A program made the translations under genes and the position numbers. A stretch of DNA of 64,000 nucleotides from assembly GCF_009827455.1 (NCBI RefSeq), contig NZ_WTYZ01000001.1, forward strand, positions 930,001 to 994,000. Reading direction: 5' to 3'. The stretch's first letter is position 1. Every line of letters starts with the position of its first letter. The stretch is from Pontixanthobacter aestiaquae. Lineage in GTDB: Bacteria > Pseudomonadota > Alphaproteobacteria > Sphingomonadales > Sphingomonadaceae. Below the pieces are notes generated by a model. It was not told the DNA's origin, searched no databases, and saw nothing but the letters and a program-made list of their open reading frames with translations. Positions 1 through 8,740 of the stretch are shown here, piece after piece.

Positions 1-888
1 GGGCTGCTGATCGGGCTCGCGCTCAATTTTGTCAGCGCTGACAAGCGGCTGTCTGCGGGCCTCGATCTGGCGTCGCAGACGTTGCTGCGTATTGGCATTG
101 TGCTGATCGGTTTGCGGATTACCTTTGCGGAGATCACCGATCTGGGCATCGCGCCGTTTATTATGCTGATCGGCATCATGACTGCTGTCATTCTGGTCGG
201 CGTGTTCACCGCTAAGCTGTTTAAGCAGAATATGCTATTCGGGCTGCTCGCAGGCGGGGCAACGGCGATTTGCGGCATTTCTGCGGCACTCGCTTTGTGG
301 AGCATCATCGGCGAGAAACGCGTCGGTCAATCGCAATTTACGATTGTTGTTCTGGGCATCACCATTGCCAGCGCCGTTGCGATGACATTCTATCCCGCGA
401 TTGCCGGTTTTCTGGGCCTCTCGGACCGGCAGGCAGGCTTCCTGATCGGCGCCTCGATCCATGATGTTGCGCAGTCCATTGGCGGCGGGTTTGCCTATTC
501 GGACGCTGCCGGTGAAGTTGCGACAGTCGTGAAACTCTCGCGGGTGACATTGCTGGTTCCGGTGCTGCTGATCGTAACGCTGATACTGCAAAAACTGGGC
601 AGCGGCCCGGAGGAGGGCGGCAAGTTCAACCTGCGTCAGGGTCTGCCATGGTTCATCATCGGCTTCGTGGCGCTGGTAGCGCTGAATAGCATGGTGACTT
701 TGCCCGAAGTGGTGGTGGTAACGGGCACCAGCACGGCGAGCACTTTGCTGTTGTTTGCGGTAATTGCTGCAGCAATCAAATCCAATCTGGCGGGCCTGTT
801 GTCGCATGGCTTGCGGTCATTCGGTCCGGTTATTATGACGACACTAACCGCGTTCCTGCTGGCCTTGCTAGCGGTGCAGGCCTTATAA
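1..888 (+). CDS. YeiH/UPF0324-family putative sulfate exporter (5' truncated)
   Basis: The reading frame is open from the first base of the window, so the start lies upstream. About 295 residues of a polytopic inner-membrane protein are present, ending at TAA 886-888. The segment GLLIGLALNF followed by a run of hydrophobic helices and the glycine-rich stretch LLAGGATAICGISAALA is typical of the YeiH/YadS (UPF0324, Cons_hypoth698) family, whose members are annotated as putative sulfate exporters. IGASIHDVAQSIGGG is another conserved part of that family. The substrate is not shown by the sequence. A perfect 16-bp palindrome begins at the last base of the stop codon. Family assignment is fairly secure; function is only by family. 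Confidence 0.85.
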   Translation, partial: GLLIGLALNFVSADKRLSAGLDLASQTLLRIGIVLIGLRITFAEITDLGIAPFIMLIGIMTAVILVGVFTAKLFKQNMLFGLLAGGATAICGISAALALWSIIGEKRVGQSQFTIVVLGITIASAVAMTFYPAIAGFLGLSDRQAGFLIGASIHDVAQSIGGGFAYSDAAGEVATVVKLSRVTLLVPVLLIVTLILQKLGSGPEEGGKFNLRQGLPWFIIGFVALVALNSMVTLPEVVVVTGTSTASTLLLFAVIAAAIKSNLAGLLSHGLRSFGPVIMTTLTAFLLALLAVQAL

Positions 889-903
889 TTTGTCCGGACA
901 AAT
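888..903. promoter_or_regulatory. 16-bp perfect palindrome, possible operator
   Basis: ATTTGTCCGGACAAAT is a perfect inverted repeat without a loop. It starts on the last base of the YeiH-family stop codon and sits about 70 bp before the next start at 973. Without a loop or T-run it looks more like a protein-binding site than a terminator. No regulator can be assigned. Confidence 0.35.
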
Positions 904-972
904 ATTGCGACGGTTTATGAAGTCGGATACAGGCGGCGTGAGCGCCCGGCTCGCCAAATACACGGAGTGACA

Positions 973-1221
973 ATGAGCATCTTTACCGACCACCCTAGAT
1001 CAGTCGGCGAGACTTACGCGGAGCATTTCCGTGCTGCGACAAGTTTCGGCATTCCGATGATTACCGCGGGTGTGGCGTGCGTGCTGCACGGCATTTTCCC
1101 GTTTATGTTCGAGAAGACCGGCAGCAATCTCGTGCGGCGACTCTATGACCGGATGGTTGTGAACCGCGTGAAGATGACCCACGAAACTACCGATGGTCAA
1201 CAGATCGACTGGTGCATTTGA
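973..1221 (+). CDS. DUF6356 family small membrane protein
   Basis: This is an 82-residue protein beginning MSIFTDHPRSVGETYAEHF. The FTDHP.SVGETY start, a central hydrophobic segment (ITAGVACVLHGIFPFMFEKT) and a basic end with MVVNR match the DUF6356 family common in Sphingomonadales. ATG 973 was chosen over the in-frame GTG at 967 because GGAG at 964-967 then lies at a normal Shine-Dalgarno distance. The function is unknown; one membrane helix is likely. The gene is convergent with the dehydrogenase gene, with a 4-base gap and no terminator hairpin between them. Confidence 0.8.
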   Translation: MSIFTDHPRSVGETYAEHFRAATSFGIPMITAGVACVLHGIFPFMFEKTGSNLVRRLYDRMVVNRVKMTHETTDGQQIDWCI

Positions 1222-1225
1222 CACC

Positions 1226-2020
1226 TTATCTTGGCGGCATCCTGATCGCACCGTCAAGCCGGAACTGGTGGCCGTTAATATAAGTGTTGCTGGCGATCTC
1301 GACGATAAGCGAGGCAAATTCTTCCGGTTCACCCAGACGTTTGGGGAAAGGCACGCTTGCATTGAGCTGATCCCACATTTTCGGGTTGCGGTCTTTCATG
1401 CCCAGCATCAGCGGTGTCGCGAAGATCCCCGGCATCACCGAGTTCACGCGGATGCCCATATCCATAAGATCGCGCGCCATCGGCAGGACCATGCCGTTCA
1501 CGCCCGATTTGCAGCTGCCATAGATCGTCTGCCCGATCTGCCCGTCCTGCGCCGCGACGGATGCGGTCAGCGTGATTGATCCCCGTTCGCCGTCATCGTT
1601 GAGCGGCTCTGAATTGGCCATGCCCAAAGCGGAATGGGAGGCGATGCGGTAGCTTGCCACCAGAATACCCTCTGCGCCGAATGCGTAATCTTCAGTAGGC
1701 AAGCGTTTGTAGCAATGGTTTTCCTTGTCCCAGCCTAGCGTCTTGCCGCGTTTGCTCGCCATCGCACAGTGGACAGTGACTCGTTCCTGACCGTTGGCCG
1801 CTCGCGCCGCCTCAAAGCCGTCGACCACCGATTGCTCGTCCATGATGTTAACGTGATGGAAAGTGCCGCCGATCGCTTTCGCATGCGCCTTACCATCTTC
1901 ATCGTTGATGTCGAAAATTGCGACTTTCACCCCGGCATCGGCGAGTGCTTTCGCGCTCGCTTTCCCAAGGCCCGAGGCACCGCCTGTTACAATTGCGGCC
2001 ATCCCTGCTTCGAGTTTCAT
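1226..2020 (-). CDS. Short-chain dehydrogenase/reductase (SDR)
   Basis: This 264-residue classical SDR is an NAD(P)-dependent oxidoreductase. It has a TGGASGLG nucleotide-binding loop near residue 13 and a DI acidic pair after the second strand (IFDIND), which suggests NAD preference. The catalytic YGSCK (Y-x3-K) motif is present, followed by RVNSVMPGIFATP. The usual NNAG motif is altered to HCAMAS. The overall form resembles 3-hydroxyacyl-CoA dehydrogenase type II (HSD17B10-like) enzymes, but the substrate cannot be read from sequence. ATG 2020 has a strong GGGGGAGA ribosome site. The gene stands alone on the minus strand. Confidence 0.85.
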   Translation of the reverse strand: MKLEAGMAAIVTGGASGLGKASAKALADAGVKVAIFDINDEDGKAHAKAIGGTFHHVNIMDEQSVVDGFEAARAANGQERVTVHCAMASKRGKTLGWDKENHCYKRLPTEDYAFGAEGILVASYRIASHSALGMANSEPLNDDGERGSITLTASVAAQDGQIGQTIYGSCKSGVNGMVLPMARDLMDMGIRVNSVMPGIFATPLMLGMKDRNPKMWDQLNASVPFPKRLGEPEEFASLIVEIASNTYINGHQFRLDGAIRMPPR

Positions 2021-2089
2021 ATTTGTCTCCCCCAATCACTTCAGACTGTGCGCTGACAGACTGCATTTGCGCAAGGGAATTGCCATGTG

Positions 2090-2121
2090 TTCTTACAGTT
2101 CTGTCACACAAAAGCTGTCGA
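2090..2121 (+). promoter_or_regulatory. Weak candidate Pho box upstream of the phytate operon
   Basis: A perfect CTGTCA half-site occurs at 2101-2106, with a poor half-site TTCTTAC exactly 11 bp upstream (2090-2096) and a further CTGTC at 2115. PhoB boxes are pairs of CTGTCAT-like repeats at 11-bp spacing. Only about ten of eighteen positions fit, so this is suggestive only. The downstream phytase and PhoX genes make phosphate control plausible. An inverted repeat CGATTG-N5-CAATCG follows at 2119-2135. Confidence 0.3.
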
Positions 2122-2208
2122 TTGTAATGCAATCGTCTCCATATTGTCGCTTAGCAGTCATGCCCCGCGCCTAGGCGCGCCTCAACAACGAATTGAGGGG
2201 TATCGACC

Positions 2209-5064
2209 ATGAAACATACACGACTGATTATAACCACCTGCGCAGCGGCTTTGGCTGCGGGTATTGCATCACCGGTAATCGCCGGCGATGTTTCCGGCTT
2301 CGTAGTGGACGGCAGCGACACGGTGGCGCTGCAAGCTGCAGAAGTGACTATTGTCGAATTGGGCCGGACAGCGAAAGCAGAGAATGATGGCAGCTTCTTC
2401 TTCGGCAATGTGCCCGAAGGAACATACACCATTGTTGCCAGCTATGTCGGTGCGGAGAGTGTCTCCCAAACCGTGGAAGTGCCTGCAACCGGTGTCGTTC
2501 GGGTCAATTTCAGTGTTGGCAGCGCTGATGGTGAGATATTGGTGGTTGGCCAGAGTGCCAACCTTGCCAGCGCGCTCAGCCGCAAACGTAATGCGGACGG
2601 TGTAAGCGACGTTCTGACCCGCGATGCGATTGGTCAGTTCCCCGATCAAAACGTCGCCGAATCGCTGCGCCGTGTGCCTGGCGTCAATGTGCTTAACGAT
2701 CAGGGCGAGGGGCGGTTTGTATCGGTGCGCGGACTTGATCCGGGCCTCAACGCAACTTCGCTCAACGGGGTGCGTTTGCCTGCGCCTGAAGGCGATGTGC
2801 GGTCGGTGGCGCTCGATGTCATCTCCAGCGACATTATTGAATCTATCGAGATCAAGAAATCGCTCACGCCCGATATGGATGGCGACACGATCGGCGCGTC
2901 GATCGAGATCAACACGACCAGCGCATTCTCTCGCAAGAAAGACTTACTGACCGCGAAGGTCGAAGGGAGCTATAACCGGCTCGCCGATGCACTGACGCCC
3001 AAGGGCAGCGTCGACTTTGCGACCAAGCTCAGCGACAATTTCGGCGTGTCGGGCGGAGTGTCGTTCTATCGCCGGAAATTCGAGACCGACAATATCGAGG
3101 CGGATGATTGGGAAGATGTCGGCTCCGGCCCGTTTGCTACCGAAGTCCAGTACCGCGACTATGATGTAGAGCGGGAACGGTTTAGCGCGACGCTTGGATT
3201 CGATTTCCGGATCGGCGACAGCACGGAGCTTTATGCCAAGGGTGTGTGGAGCCAGTTTGACGATCAGGAATTCCGCCGCCGCCTGACTTTCGATCTGGGC
3301 GATTTCGATGGCGGCGCGAGCAGCCAGACGGGGACTACTGCGACATTCAGCGATGCCGATGAAGAGTTCACTGTCGAGCGAGATGTGAAAGACCGGTTCG
3401 AGCGTCAACGTGTCCGCAGCATCGTCCTCGGCGGTGAGACCGAAACCAATGGTTGGCGCGCCGAATATTCGCTCGCCTATTCAAAATCATCCGAACTTGA
3501 GAATGGCTCAGTCGATCCGACCCAGTTCGAGCGAGATTTTGACAATGACGGGCTGATCGTCGGCTTTGACTATAGCGACCCGCGCGTGCCGCTCTACTCG
3601 GTAACGGGCAGCACGGCGGACTTCTTCGACCCGGCTAGATACGAGCTGAAAGATGTCGAACTTACCGTGCTGTCCGACGCGCAGGACGAGGAATGGGCGG
3701 CCAAGTTTGATCTGGCGCGTGAGTTCCTGCTCGATAGCGGGTCGTTCACGGTGCAAGCGGGCTTCAAAGGCCGCTGGCGCGAGAAAAGCTTCAACAAGAA
3801 TGTCGAGTTCTACGAATATGATGGTCCAGGTGATTACACGCTCGGCGATGTCGTGGGTACGCAAACCTACCGGATTACCGACCTGTCGCCACTACCCGAC
3901 GCGGTGGCGCCGACAATATTCTTCCGCGACAATTTCAACCTGTTCGAATTGCAGGACGCGGATTCGCAATTCGACTCGGCGGTTGAGGATTACCGTGTCG
4001 ATGAGGATGTGATGGCAGGTTATTTGTTGGGCCGTCTGGAAACCGACAGCCTGCTCATCATCGGCGGCGTCCGCTATGAGCGGACCGACAATGTTATCAC
4101 TGGCAACAACGTCACTCTTTTCGAAGAGGATGCGACATTGCCCGATGGTAGCACAGCTGCCGATGATACGGTGATCGTTACCCCGACCACATTTGACCGC
4201 GACTATGAGCATTGGCTGCCGAGCCTGAACATCCGCTACGAAGCGCAAGACGATCTGATTGTCCGCCTCGCAGGATATCGCAGCATTGTTCGCCCGCGGC
4301 TCGGCAAACTGGCGCCGCGCTTTGCGGTCGAAGTCAACGATGATGACGAAATCGAGGGCGAGTTCGGAAATCCGGGACTGGTCCCGTTCGAGGCATGGAA
4401 CTTCGACGCTACGGCGGAATATTACATGTCATCCAACGGTGCGATTACTGCCGGTTTCTTCTACAAGGATATCACGAACTTCATCGTGGATGCCGAAGTT
4501 GACACGCCGGGCGTGTTCAACGGGATCGCGTTTGATGAAGCGGTTATACCAATCAACGGGCCAAGCGGTGAAGTGTTCGGCGTGGAACTGGGCTTTGCGC
4601 AGAGTTTCGACTTTTTACCGGGCATTCTCAGCGGACTGATCCTGCAAGCGAATTACACCTTCACCGACGCAACCGGCAGTGTGCCCGATGGATCATTCAC
4701 CGATGTCGCTTCGGTTGATAGCTTCCGCGATGTGCCGCTGCCATCATCGTCCAGGCATACTTTCAACGGTGTAATCGGATATGAGAAAGGCCCTCTCGAG
4801 ATGCGTCTGGCGGGCACCTATCGCGACAAATATCTCGACGAACTGGGCGGCTCGCCGAGTAGCGACCGGTATGTCGATGACCACTTCCAGCTCGATTTCA
4901 GTGCAAAGTTCAAAGTGAACGAAAACATCAAACTGTTCTACGAATGGATCAACATCAACTACGCCAAATATTTTGCCTATAACAACCTTGGCGGTCAGCA
5001 AAATCTGTATCAGTATGAGGAATATAACTGGACCATGAAGTTCGGCGCGCGGGTAACTTTCTGA
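2209..5064 (+). CDS. TonB-dependent receptor, phytate-operon type
   Basis: A 951-residue outer-membrane receptor. Residues 1-25 form a signal peptide ending at SPVIAG. Residues about 27-105 form a carboxypeptidase-regulatory-like beta domain (SGFVVDGSDTVALQAAEVTI ...). Residues about 125-245 form the plug (IGQFPDQNVAESLRRVPGV, then VRGLDPGLNATSLNGVRLP). The rest is the beta barrel, ending in an aromatic residue (RVTF). The pattern fits the TonB-Xanthomonas-Caulobacter receptor subfamily. Its stop overlaps the start of the phytase gene (TGATG at 5062-5066), so the two are translationally coupled. This suggests import of phytate or of phytase products; the ligand is inferred from context only. 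Confidence 0.92.
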   Translation: MKHTRLIITTCAAALAAGIASPVIAGDVSGFVVDGSDTVALQAAEVTIVELGRTAKAENDGSFFFGNVPEGTYTIVASYVGAESVSQTVEVPATGVVRVNFSVGSADGEILVVGQSANLASALSRKRNADGVSDVLTRDAIGQFPDQNVAESLRRVPGVNVLNDQGEGRFVSVRGLDPGLNATSLNGVRLPAPEGDVRSVALDVISSDIIESIEIKKSLTPDMDGDTIGASIEINTTSAFSRKKDLLTAKVEGSYNRLADALTPKGSVDFATKLSDNFGVSGGVSFYRRKFETDNIEADDWEDVGSGPFATEVQYRDYDVERERFSATLGFDFRIGDSTELYAKGVWSQFDDQEFRRRLTFDLGDFDGGASSQTGTTATFSDADEEFTVERDVKDRFERQRVRSIVLGGETETNGWRAEYSLAYSKSSELENGSVDPTQFERDFDNDGLIVGFDYSDPRVPLYSVTGSTADFFDPARYELKDVELTVLSDAQDEEWAAKFDLAREFLLDSGSFTVQAGFKGRWREKSFNKNVEFYEYDGPGDYTLGDVVGTQTYRITDLSPLPDAVAPTIFFRDNFNLFELQDADSQFDSAVEDYRVDEDVMAGYLLGRLETDSLLIIGGVRYERTDNVITGNNVTLFEEDATLPDGSTAADDTVIVTPTTFDRDYEHWLPSLNIRYEAQDDLIVRLAGYRSIVRPRLGKLAPRFAVEVNDDDEIEGEFGNPGLVPFEAWNFDATAEYYMSSNGAITAGFFYKDITNFIVDAEVDTPGVFNGIAFDEAVIPINGPSGEVFGVELGFAQSFDFLPGILSGLILQANYTFTDATGSVPDGSFTDVASVDSFRDVPLPSSSRHTFNGVIGYEKGPLEMRLAGTYRDKYLDELGGSPSSDRYVDDHFQLDFSAKFKVNENIKLFYEWININYAKYFAYNNLGGQQNLYQYEEYNWTMKFGARVTF

Positions 5065-6110
5065 TGCGAAATCAATTTTTCGGAGCAGTAGCGCTGGTAG
5101 CTCTCTTGGGGGGGTGTGCGACGCCAATGGTGATGGGCGACCCAGCGGTTTCGGTCACGGCGTCGGCCGAAACGGTACCGGTGGGAACCGCCAATGATGA
5201 TGCGGCGGACGATCCGGCGATTTGGCGCAATCCGGACAATCCGGCAGGCAGTTTCGTTGTCGCGACTGACAAGAAGGCTGGGCTGTATGTCTATAATTTG
5301 CGCGGTGAAGTCATGGACTTCAATGCAGGCGGGCGGCTCAATAATGTCGATCTGCTCGATCTGGGTGCGTTGGGCGTTGTGGTGGCGGCAAGCGACCGTA
5401 CTGACCCGGCCAACTCGCGGGTGGCTCTTTATCGTCTTGATACGGCCTCCGGTAAGCTTGCAGGCATCGGGTCTATCGCAAGCGGCGCGGGAGAAGCATA
5501 CGGACTTTGTATGCTGGCCAAAGCTGGCGGACAGAGCGTGTTTGCGGTGCTGAAGGATGGCACAATTCGCGAATATGCGCTTAACAATCTTGGCGGGCCG
5601 GATCCCAAGCCAACCAGCACCTTACTACGCGAATTTTCGGTTCCAACCCAGCCCGAGGGCTGCGTTGCTGATCCGCGTGATGGCACGCTCTATATCGGTG
5701 AGGAAAACGCCGGTATCTGGCGTTTTGCTGATGGCGCCACAAGTGGCGAGCTGGTCGCAACGATCGATAATAAACAGCTGGTGGCCGACGTAGAAGGTCT
5801 CGCCATCGCGATTGATGGCAAGGACGGCGGTTGGTTGATTGCATCGAGCCAAGGCGACAATGCCTACGCCCGCTACAGCCTGCCCGATATGACACCTGCC
5901 GGGCGTTTTCGTATTGGTGCCGGCCAATTCGGCGCAACGGAAGAGACAGACGGGATCGCTTTGCACACGGGTAGTTTCGGCGCGCGCTTTCCCGGGGGTG
6001 TATTTGTGGCGCAAGATGGTAAGAACGAGCCAGCAGCACAGAATTTCAAACTTGTCTCTTGGCAAGACGTAGAGAAAGCCCTCGACACATGGACAAAGTC
6101 AACGCCGTAA
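5064..6110 (+). CDS. Beta-propeller 3-phytase, lipoprotein
   Basis: The 348-residue product matches the Bacillus-type beta-propeller phytases, calcium-dependent enzymes that remove phosphate from myo-inositol hexakisphosphate. Diagnostic segments are ANDDAADDPAIWRNP (Ca/phosphate-site acidic cluster), ATDKKAGLYVYNLRGE, GRLNNVDLLDLG, PEGCVADPRDGTLYIGEE and DVEGLAI. The N-terminus has a lipobox (VALLGGC, Cys18), so the enzyme is probably a lipoprotein exported to the periplasm or outer membrane. The start codon overlaps the receptor stop, and the 3' end overlaps the phosphatase start at 6089 by 22 bases. The family is clear. Confidence 0.93.
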   Translation: MRNQFFGAVALVALLGGCATPMVMGDPAVSVTASAETVPVGTANDDAADDPAIWRNPDNPAGSFVVATDKKAGLYVYNLRGEVMDFNAGGRLNNVDLLDLGALGVVVAASDRTDPANSRVALYRLDTASGKLAGIGSIASGAGEAYGLCMLAKAGGQSVFAVLKDGTIREYALNNLGGPDPKPTSTLLREFSVPTQPEGCVADPRDGTLYIGEENAGIWRFADGATSGELVATIDNKQLVADVEGLAIAIDGKDGGWLIASSQGDNAYARYSLPDMTPAGRFRIGAGQFGATEETDGIALHTGSFGARFPGGVFVAQDGKNEPAAQNFKLVSWQDVEKALDTWTKSTP

Positions 6111-7453
6111 TCACTCCTGACGCCATCGATCAGGGCCGTCGCCAGTTTCTTGGGACTACCGGAACTGCCTTCGCGGCGCTGCTTGCAAGCGGCTGTTCCA
6201 CGGGTGGCTCAAAAGTAGCGAGCGCGGCGGGCGTAACGCCAAGCTTCACCGGCTATGGAGATTTGGTGCCCGATCCGGCTGGCATGCTCGATCTGCCCAA
6301 GGGCTTTTCCTACAAAGTGATCTCCAAACTCGGCGATCCGATGAGCGACGGGCTAAAAGTGCCGGATGCAGCCGATGGCATGGGCTGTTTCGATCTGGGC
6401 AATGGCAAGCTGGCTCTGGTTCGTAATCACGAGCTGCAGCCTCGTCCGCAATACCTCCAAGATATTCCCAAAGGGTTTGACCGCATCGACGGCAAGGCAG
6501 TGATGCCGGGCGGCACTACCACTATCGTGCTGGATGCCAAGACGCTCGAGGTCGAGAAGGAATATTACTCGCTTGCAGGAACGGTGCGCAATTGCGCAGG
6601 CGGTATCACACCTTGGGGCAGTTGGCTAAGCTGCGAGGAAGCCGTTTTCAGCGCCAGCGAGCGTAACGAGCACGATCACGGGTGGATTTTTGAAGTGCCC
6701 GCCAATGCAGGCAATCTGGTCAATCCCGAACCACTCAAAGCCATGGGCCGCTTCAATCACGAGGCAGCCTGCGTCGATCCGGTGACCGACATCGTTTATC
6801 TGACCGAAGATCGCGGCGATAGCTTGCTCTATCGCTTCATCCCGAACGTGAATGGTGAGCTTCACAAAGGCGGCAAACTACAGGCGCTCGCGTTGGTGAA
6901 CGGTATCGGTGACGCCCGCAATTGGGAAAGTGCGACCGTGAATGTCGGCGACATGCACGAGGTGCGCTGGATCGACATGGATAATGTCGAAGCGCCCGAA
7001 GACGATTTGCGCCAGCGCGGCGCAGCGCAGGGCGGGCTGGTCCTTGCGCGTGGCGAAGGCATTTGGATGGGTGATGGCGAGCTTTACTTTGCCTGCACCA
7101 GCGGCGGCGCGGCCAAGCTCGGCCAGATTTTCAAGCTGGTTCCGGGGCGTGACAAGCGTTCGGACGCTCTGCAATTATTCTTCGAAAGCGAGAGCGAGGA
7201 GCAGTTTAACTACGGTGACAATCTTACGGTGCAATCAAACGGCCATCTGATCGTTTGCGAAGACCAATATGGCGAGACGGTCGATAATTATCTCCGCGGC
7301 GTTACGCCTGAAGGCAATGCCTATCCGTTCGCACGGCTGAGGATTCAGACTGAACCGGCTGGCGCTTGCTTCTCGCCGGATGGCAAAGTGCTGTTCGTCA
7401 ATGCCTACAGCCCGACGGCGACGCTCGCGATTTCCGGGCCTTGGTTCGCTTAG
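6089..7453 (+). CDS. PhoX-family (DUF839) alkaline phosphatase-like protein
   Basis: A 454-residue protein starting MDKVNAVI. It has a twin-arginine signal, RRQFLGTTGTAFAALLASGC, which also ends in a possible lipobox cysteine. The body carries PhoX/DUF839 features: MGCFDLGNGKLALVRNHEL, GGTTTIVLD, ITPWGSWLSCEEA, MGRFNHEAACVDP and VYLTEDRGDSLLYRF. Known PhoX enzymes are Tat-exported, calcium/iron-dependent phosphomonoesterases. ATG 6089 was chosen because it places the Tat motif near the N-terminus; an upstream start at 6059 would add ten residues. It is the third gene of the receptor-phytase unit, consistent with removal of remaining phosphate from lower inositol phosphates. Confidence 0.88.
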   Translation: MDKVNAVITPDAIDQGRRQFLGTTGTAFAALLASGCSTGGSKVASAAGVTPSFTGYGDLVPDPAGMLDLPKGFSYKVISKLGDPMSDGLKVPDAADGMGCFDLGNGKLALVRNHELQPRPQYLQDIPKGFDRIDGKAVMPGGTTTIVLDAKTLEVEKEYYSLAGTVRNCAGGITPWGSWLSCEEAVFSASERNEHDHGWIFEVPANAGNLVNPEPLKAMGRFNHEAACVDPVTDIVYLTEDRGDSLLYRFIPNVNGELHKGGKLQALALVNGIGDARNWESATVNVGDMHEVRWIDMDNVEAPEDDLRQRGAAQGGLVLARGEGIWMGDGELYFACTSGGAAKLGQIFKLVPGRDKRSDALQLFFESESEEQFNYGDNLTVQSNGHLIVCEDQYGETVDNYLRGVTPEGNAYPFARLRIQTEPAGACFSPDGKVLFVNAYSPTATLAISGPWFA

Positions 7454-7543
7454 GTTTCCGCTTGGGGCACGTTTAGGGGTTCACTTAGGGACAGTGTGAG
7501 CGGAGTTCTGGCGCTGCGATTTATGCGGCGCTAGAAACCCGCC

Positions 7544-8107
7544 ATGTCTGCATTTCTATTTGCTCTTGTCGCTGTGATGGTGACGTCGCTCGGCAGCCGC
7601 GATCAATTGCTGATCGCGAATATCTCCGGGCGGCTGGGGCGCTCTATTCCGTTGCTGGTAATCAGTTGTTGTGTCGCGGTGATAACGGCGCTGCTGATGA
7701 CGCTGTCCGGTCAGTATATTGCCGCTCTTCTGCCAAGTGCCGCGAAGACTATGCTCGTCGCGTTCGCACTGATGATAGCAGCGGTGGAATTGGCATGGCC
7801 CAACAAGCGCAGCTTTATCAAGGAGCCGACTCGCTCGCTAACGGCGATCGGTGTCGTGCTGTTCGTCCGTCAGGTTGGAGATGGCTCGCGCTTCCTGATC
7901 TTTGCTTTTGCCGCCGGTTCCGGCACGCCGTGGTTTGCAGCCGTCGGTGGGGCGCTGGGCGGGATTGGCGCGGTTCTAATCGGCTGGATGATGGCGGATG
8001 AGCTCGCACAGACTTTGCCGCTGCGATCGATCCGCCTGGTGTTATCGGTCGTGCTGGCAATCGGGGCCATTGTAACCGGCCTATCGGCGCGAGGCTTAAT
8101 CGGTTAA
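7544..8107 (+). CDS. Divergent Gdt1/TMEM165-like membrane protein
   Basis: A 187-residue protein with about six hydrophobic segments arranged as two similar halves. The halves begin VAVMVTSLGSRDQLLIA and VVLFVRQVGDGSRFLIFAF, which align in layout with the E-x-G-D-K-T/S repeats of the Gdt1/UPF0016 cation transporters. The key acidic residues are mostly lost: E becomes S and D becomes S in repeat 1, and E becomes Q in repeat 2. It may therefore be a non-transporting or differently specific relative. An imperfect GC-rich hairpin lies just upstream at about 7512-7536. Family assignment is from motif layout only. Confidence 0.6.
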   Translation: MSAFLFALVAVMVTSLGSRDQLLIANISGRLGRSIPLLVISCCVAVITALLMTLSGQYIAALLPSAAKTMLVAFALMIAAVELAWPNKRSFIKEPTRSLTAIGVVLFVRQVGDGSRFLIFAFAAGSGTPWFAAVGGALGGIGAVLIGWMMADELAQTLPLRSIRLVLSVVLAIGAIVTGLSARGLIG

Positions 8108-8196
8108 TCCGATCATAGTAATAGTGACTAATCCAGAAACCCGATGAGAGGTCGCCCGTTGTTTAGTTATGACATTCTACACGAAGGGAAATTTTC

Positions 8197-8670
8197 ATGA
8201 CCGATACTAGTGCCCAAGCAGGCAATAATTCGAAAGCCGCACTCGTTAGCGAACTGAATGGTTTGCTCGCCGACCATATGGCTTTGTTTTTCAAGACTAA
8301 GAACTTTCACTGGCATGTTGCCGGGCCGCGTTTCCGCGATCTGCACTTGCTGTTTGACGAGCACGCGATTGCTATCCGCGACCAGATCGATGTGATTGGA
8401 GAGCGTGTTCGCAAGCTGGGCGAGAACACGCTGACTTCCATAGGCTCGATCGCGCAGCACACGCAGGTGAAGGATCAGGACGATACCTCGCTCTCGGCGG
8501 AAGCAATGATCGAGGAATTGCGCGATGATAACGCCGCAATGGTTGCGCGCCTCAAAGGTATGAAACCACTCGCCGAACAAGCAGGCGATAATGCAACCGA
8601 TGGCCTGCTTGATGACTGGACCGATGCCGCGGAGGAGCGTGTCTGGTTCCTCACCCAAACTCTAAAGTAA
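8197..8670 (+). CDS. dps: Dps family DNA-protection/ferritin-like protein
   Basis: A 157-residue Dps-like protein, which forms dodecamers that oxidise and store iron and shield DNA in starvation or peroxide stress. The ferroxidase signature is visible: NFHWHVAGPRFRDLHLLFDE, followed by RDQIDVIGERVRKLG, containing the His, Asp and Glu ligands. Length is typical. AAGGGAAATTTTC precedes the ATG. A strong terminator follows at 8692-8726, so the gene is probably monocistronic. No DNA-binding lysine-rich tail beyond a short polar N-terminus is evident. Confidence 0.93.
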   Translation: MTDTSAQAGNNSKAALVSELNGLLADHMALFFKTKNFHWHVAGPRFRDLHLLFDEHAIAIRDQIDVIGERVRKLGENTLTSIGSIAQHTQVKDQDDTSLSAEAMIEELRDDNAAMVARLKGMKPLAEQAGDNATDGLLDDWTDAAEERVWFLTQTLK

Positions 8671-8691
8671 CTCTCTAGCCCAACACTCCGG

Positions 8692-8726
8692 AAACCCGCG
8701 CGGCACTATGCTGGCGCGGGTTTTTT
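8692..8726 (+). terminator. Rho-independent terminator after dps
   Basis: AAACCCGCGC (8692-8701) and GCGCGGGTTT (8714-8723) form a perfect 10-bp stem with a 12-base loop, and the right arm runs into six T residues (8721-8726). It ends 15 bases before the pgl start, which argues against translation of pgl from the upstream in-frame codon at 8708. Confidence 0.9.
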
Positions 8727-8740
8727 GCTATGGGCGCGGG

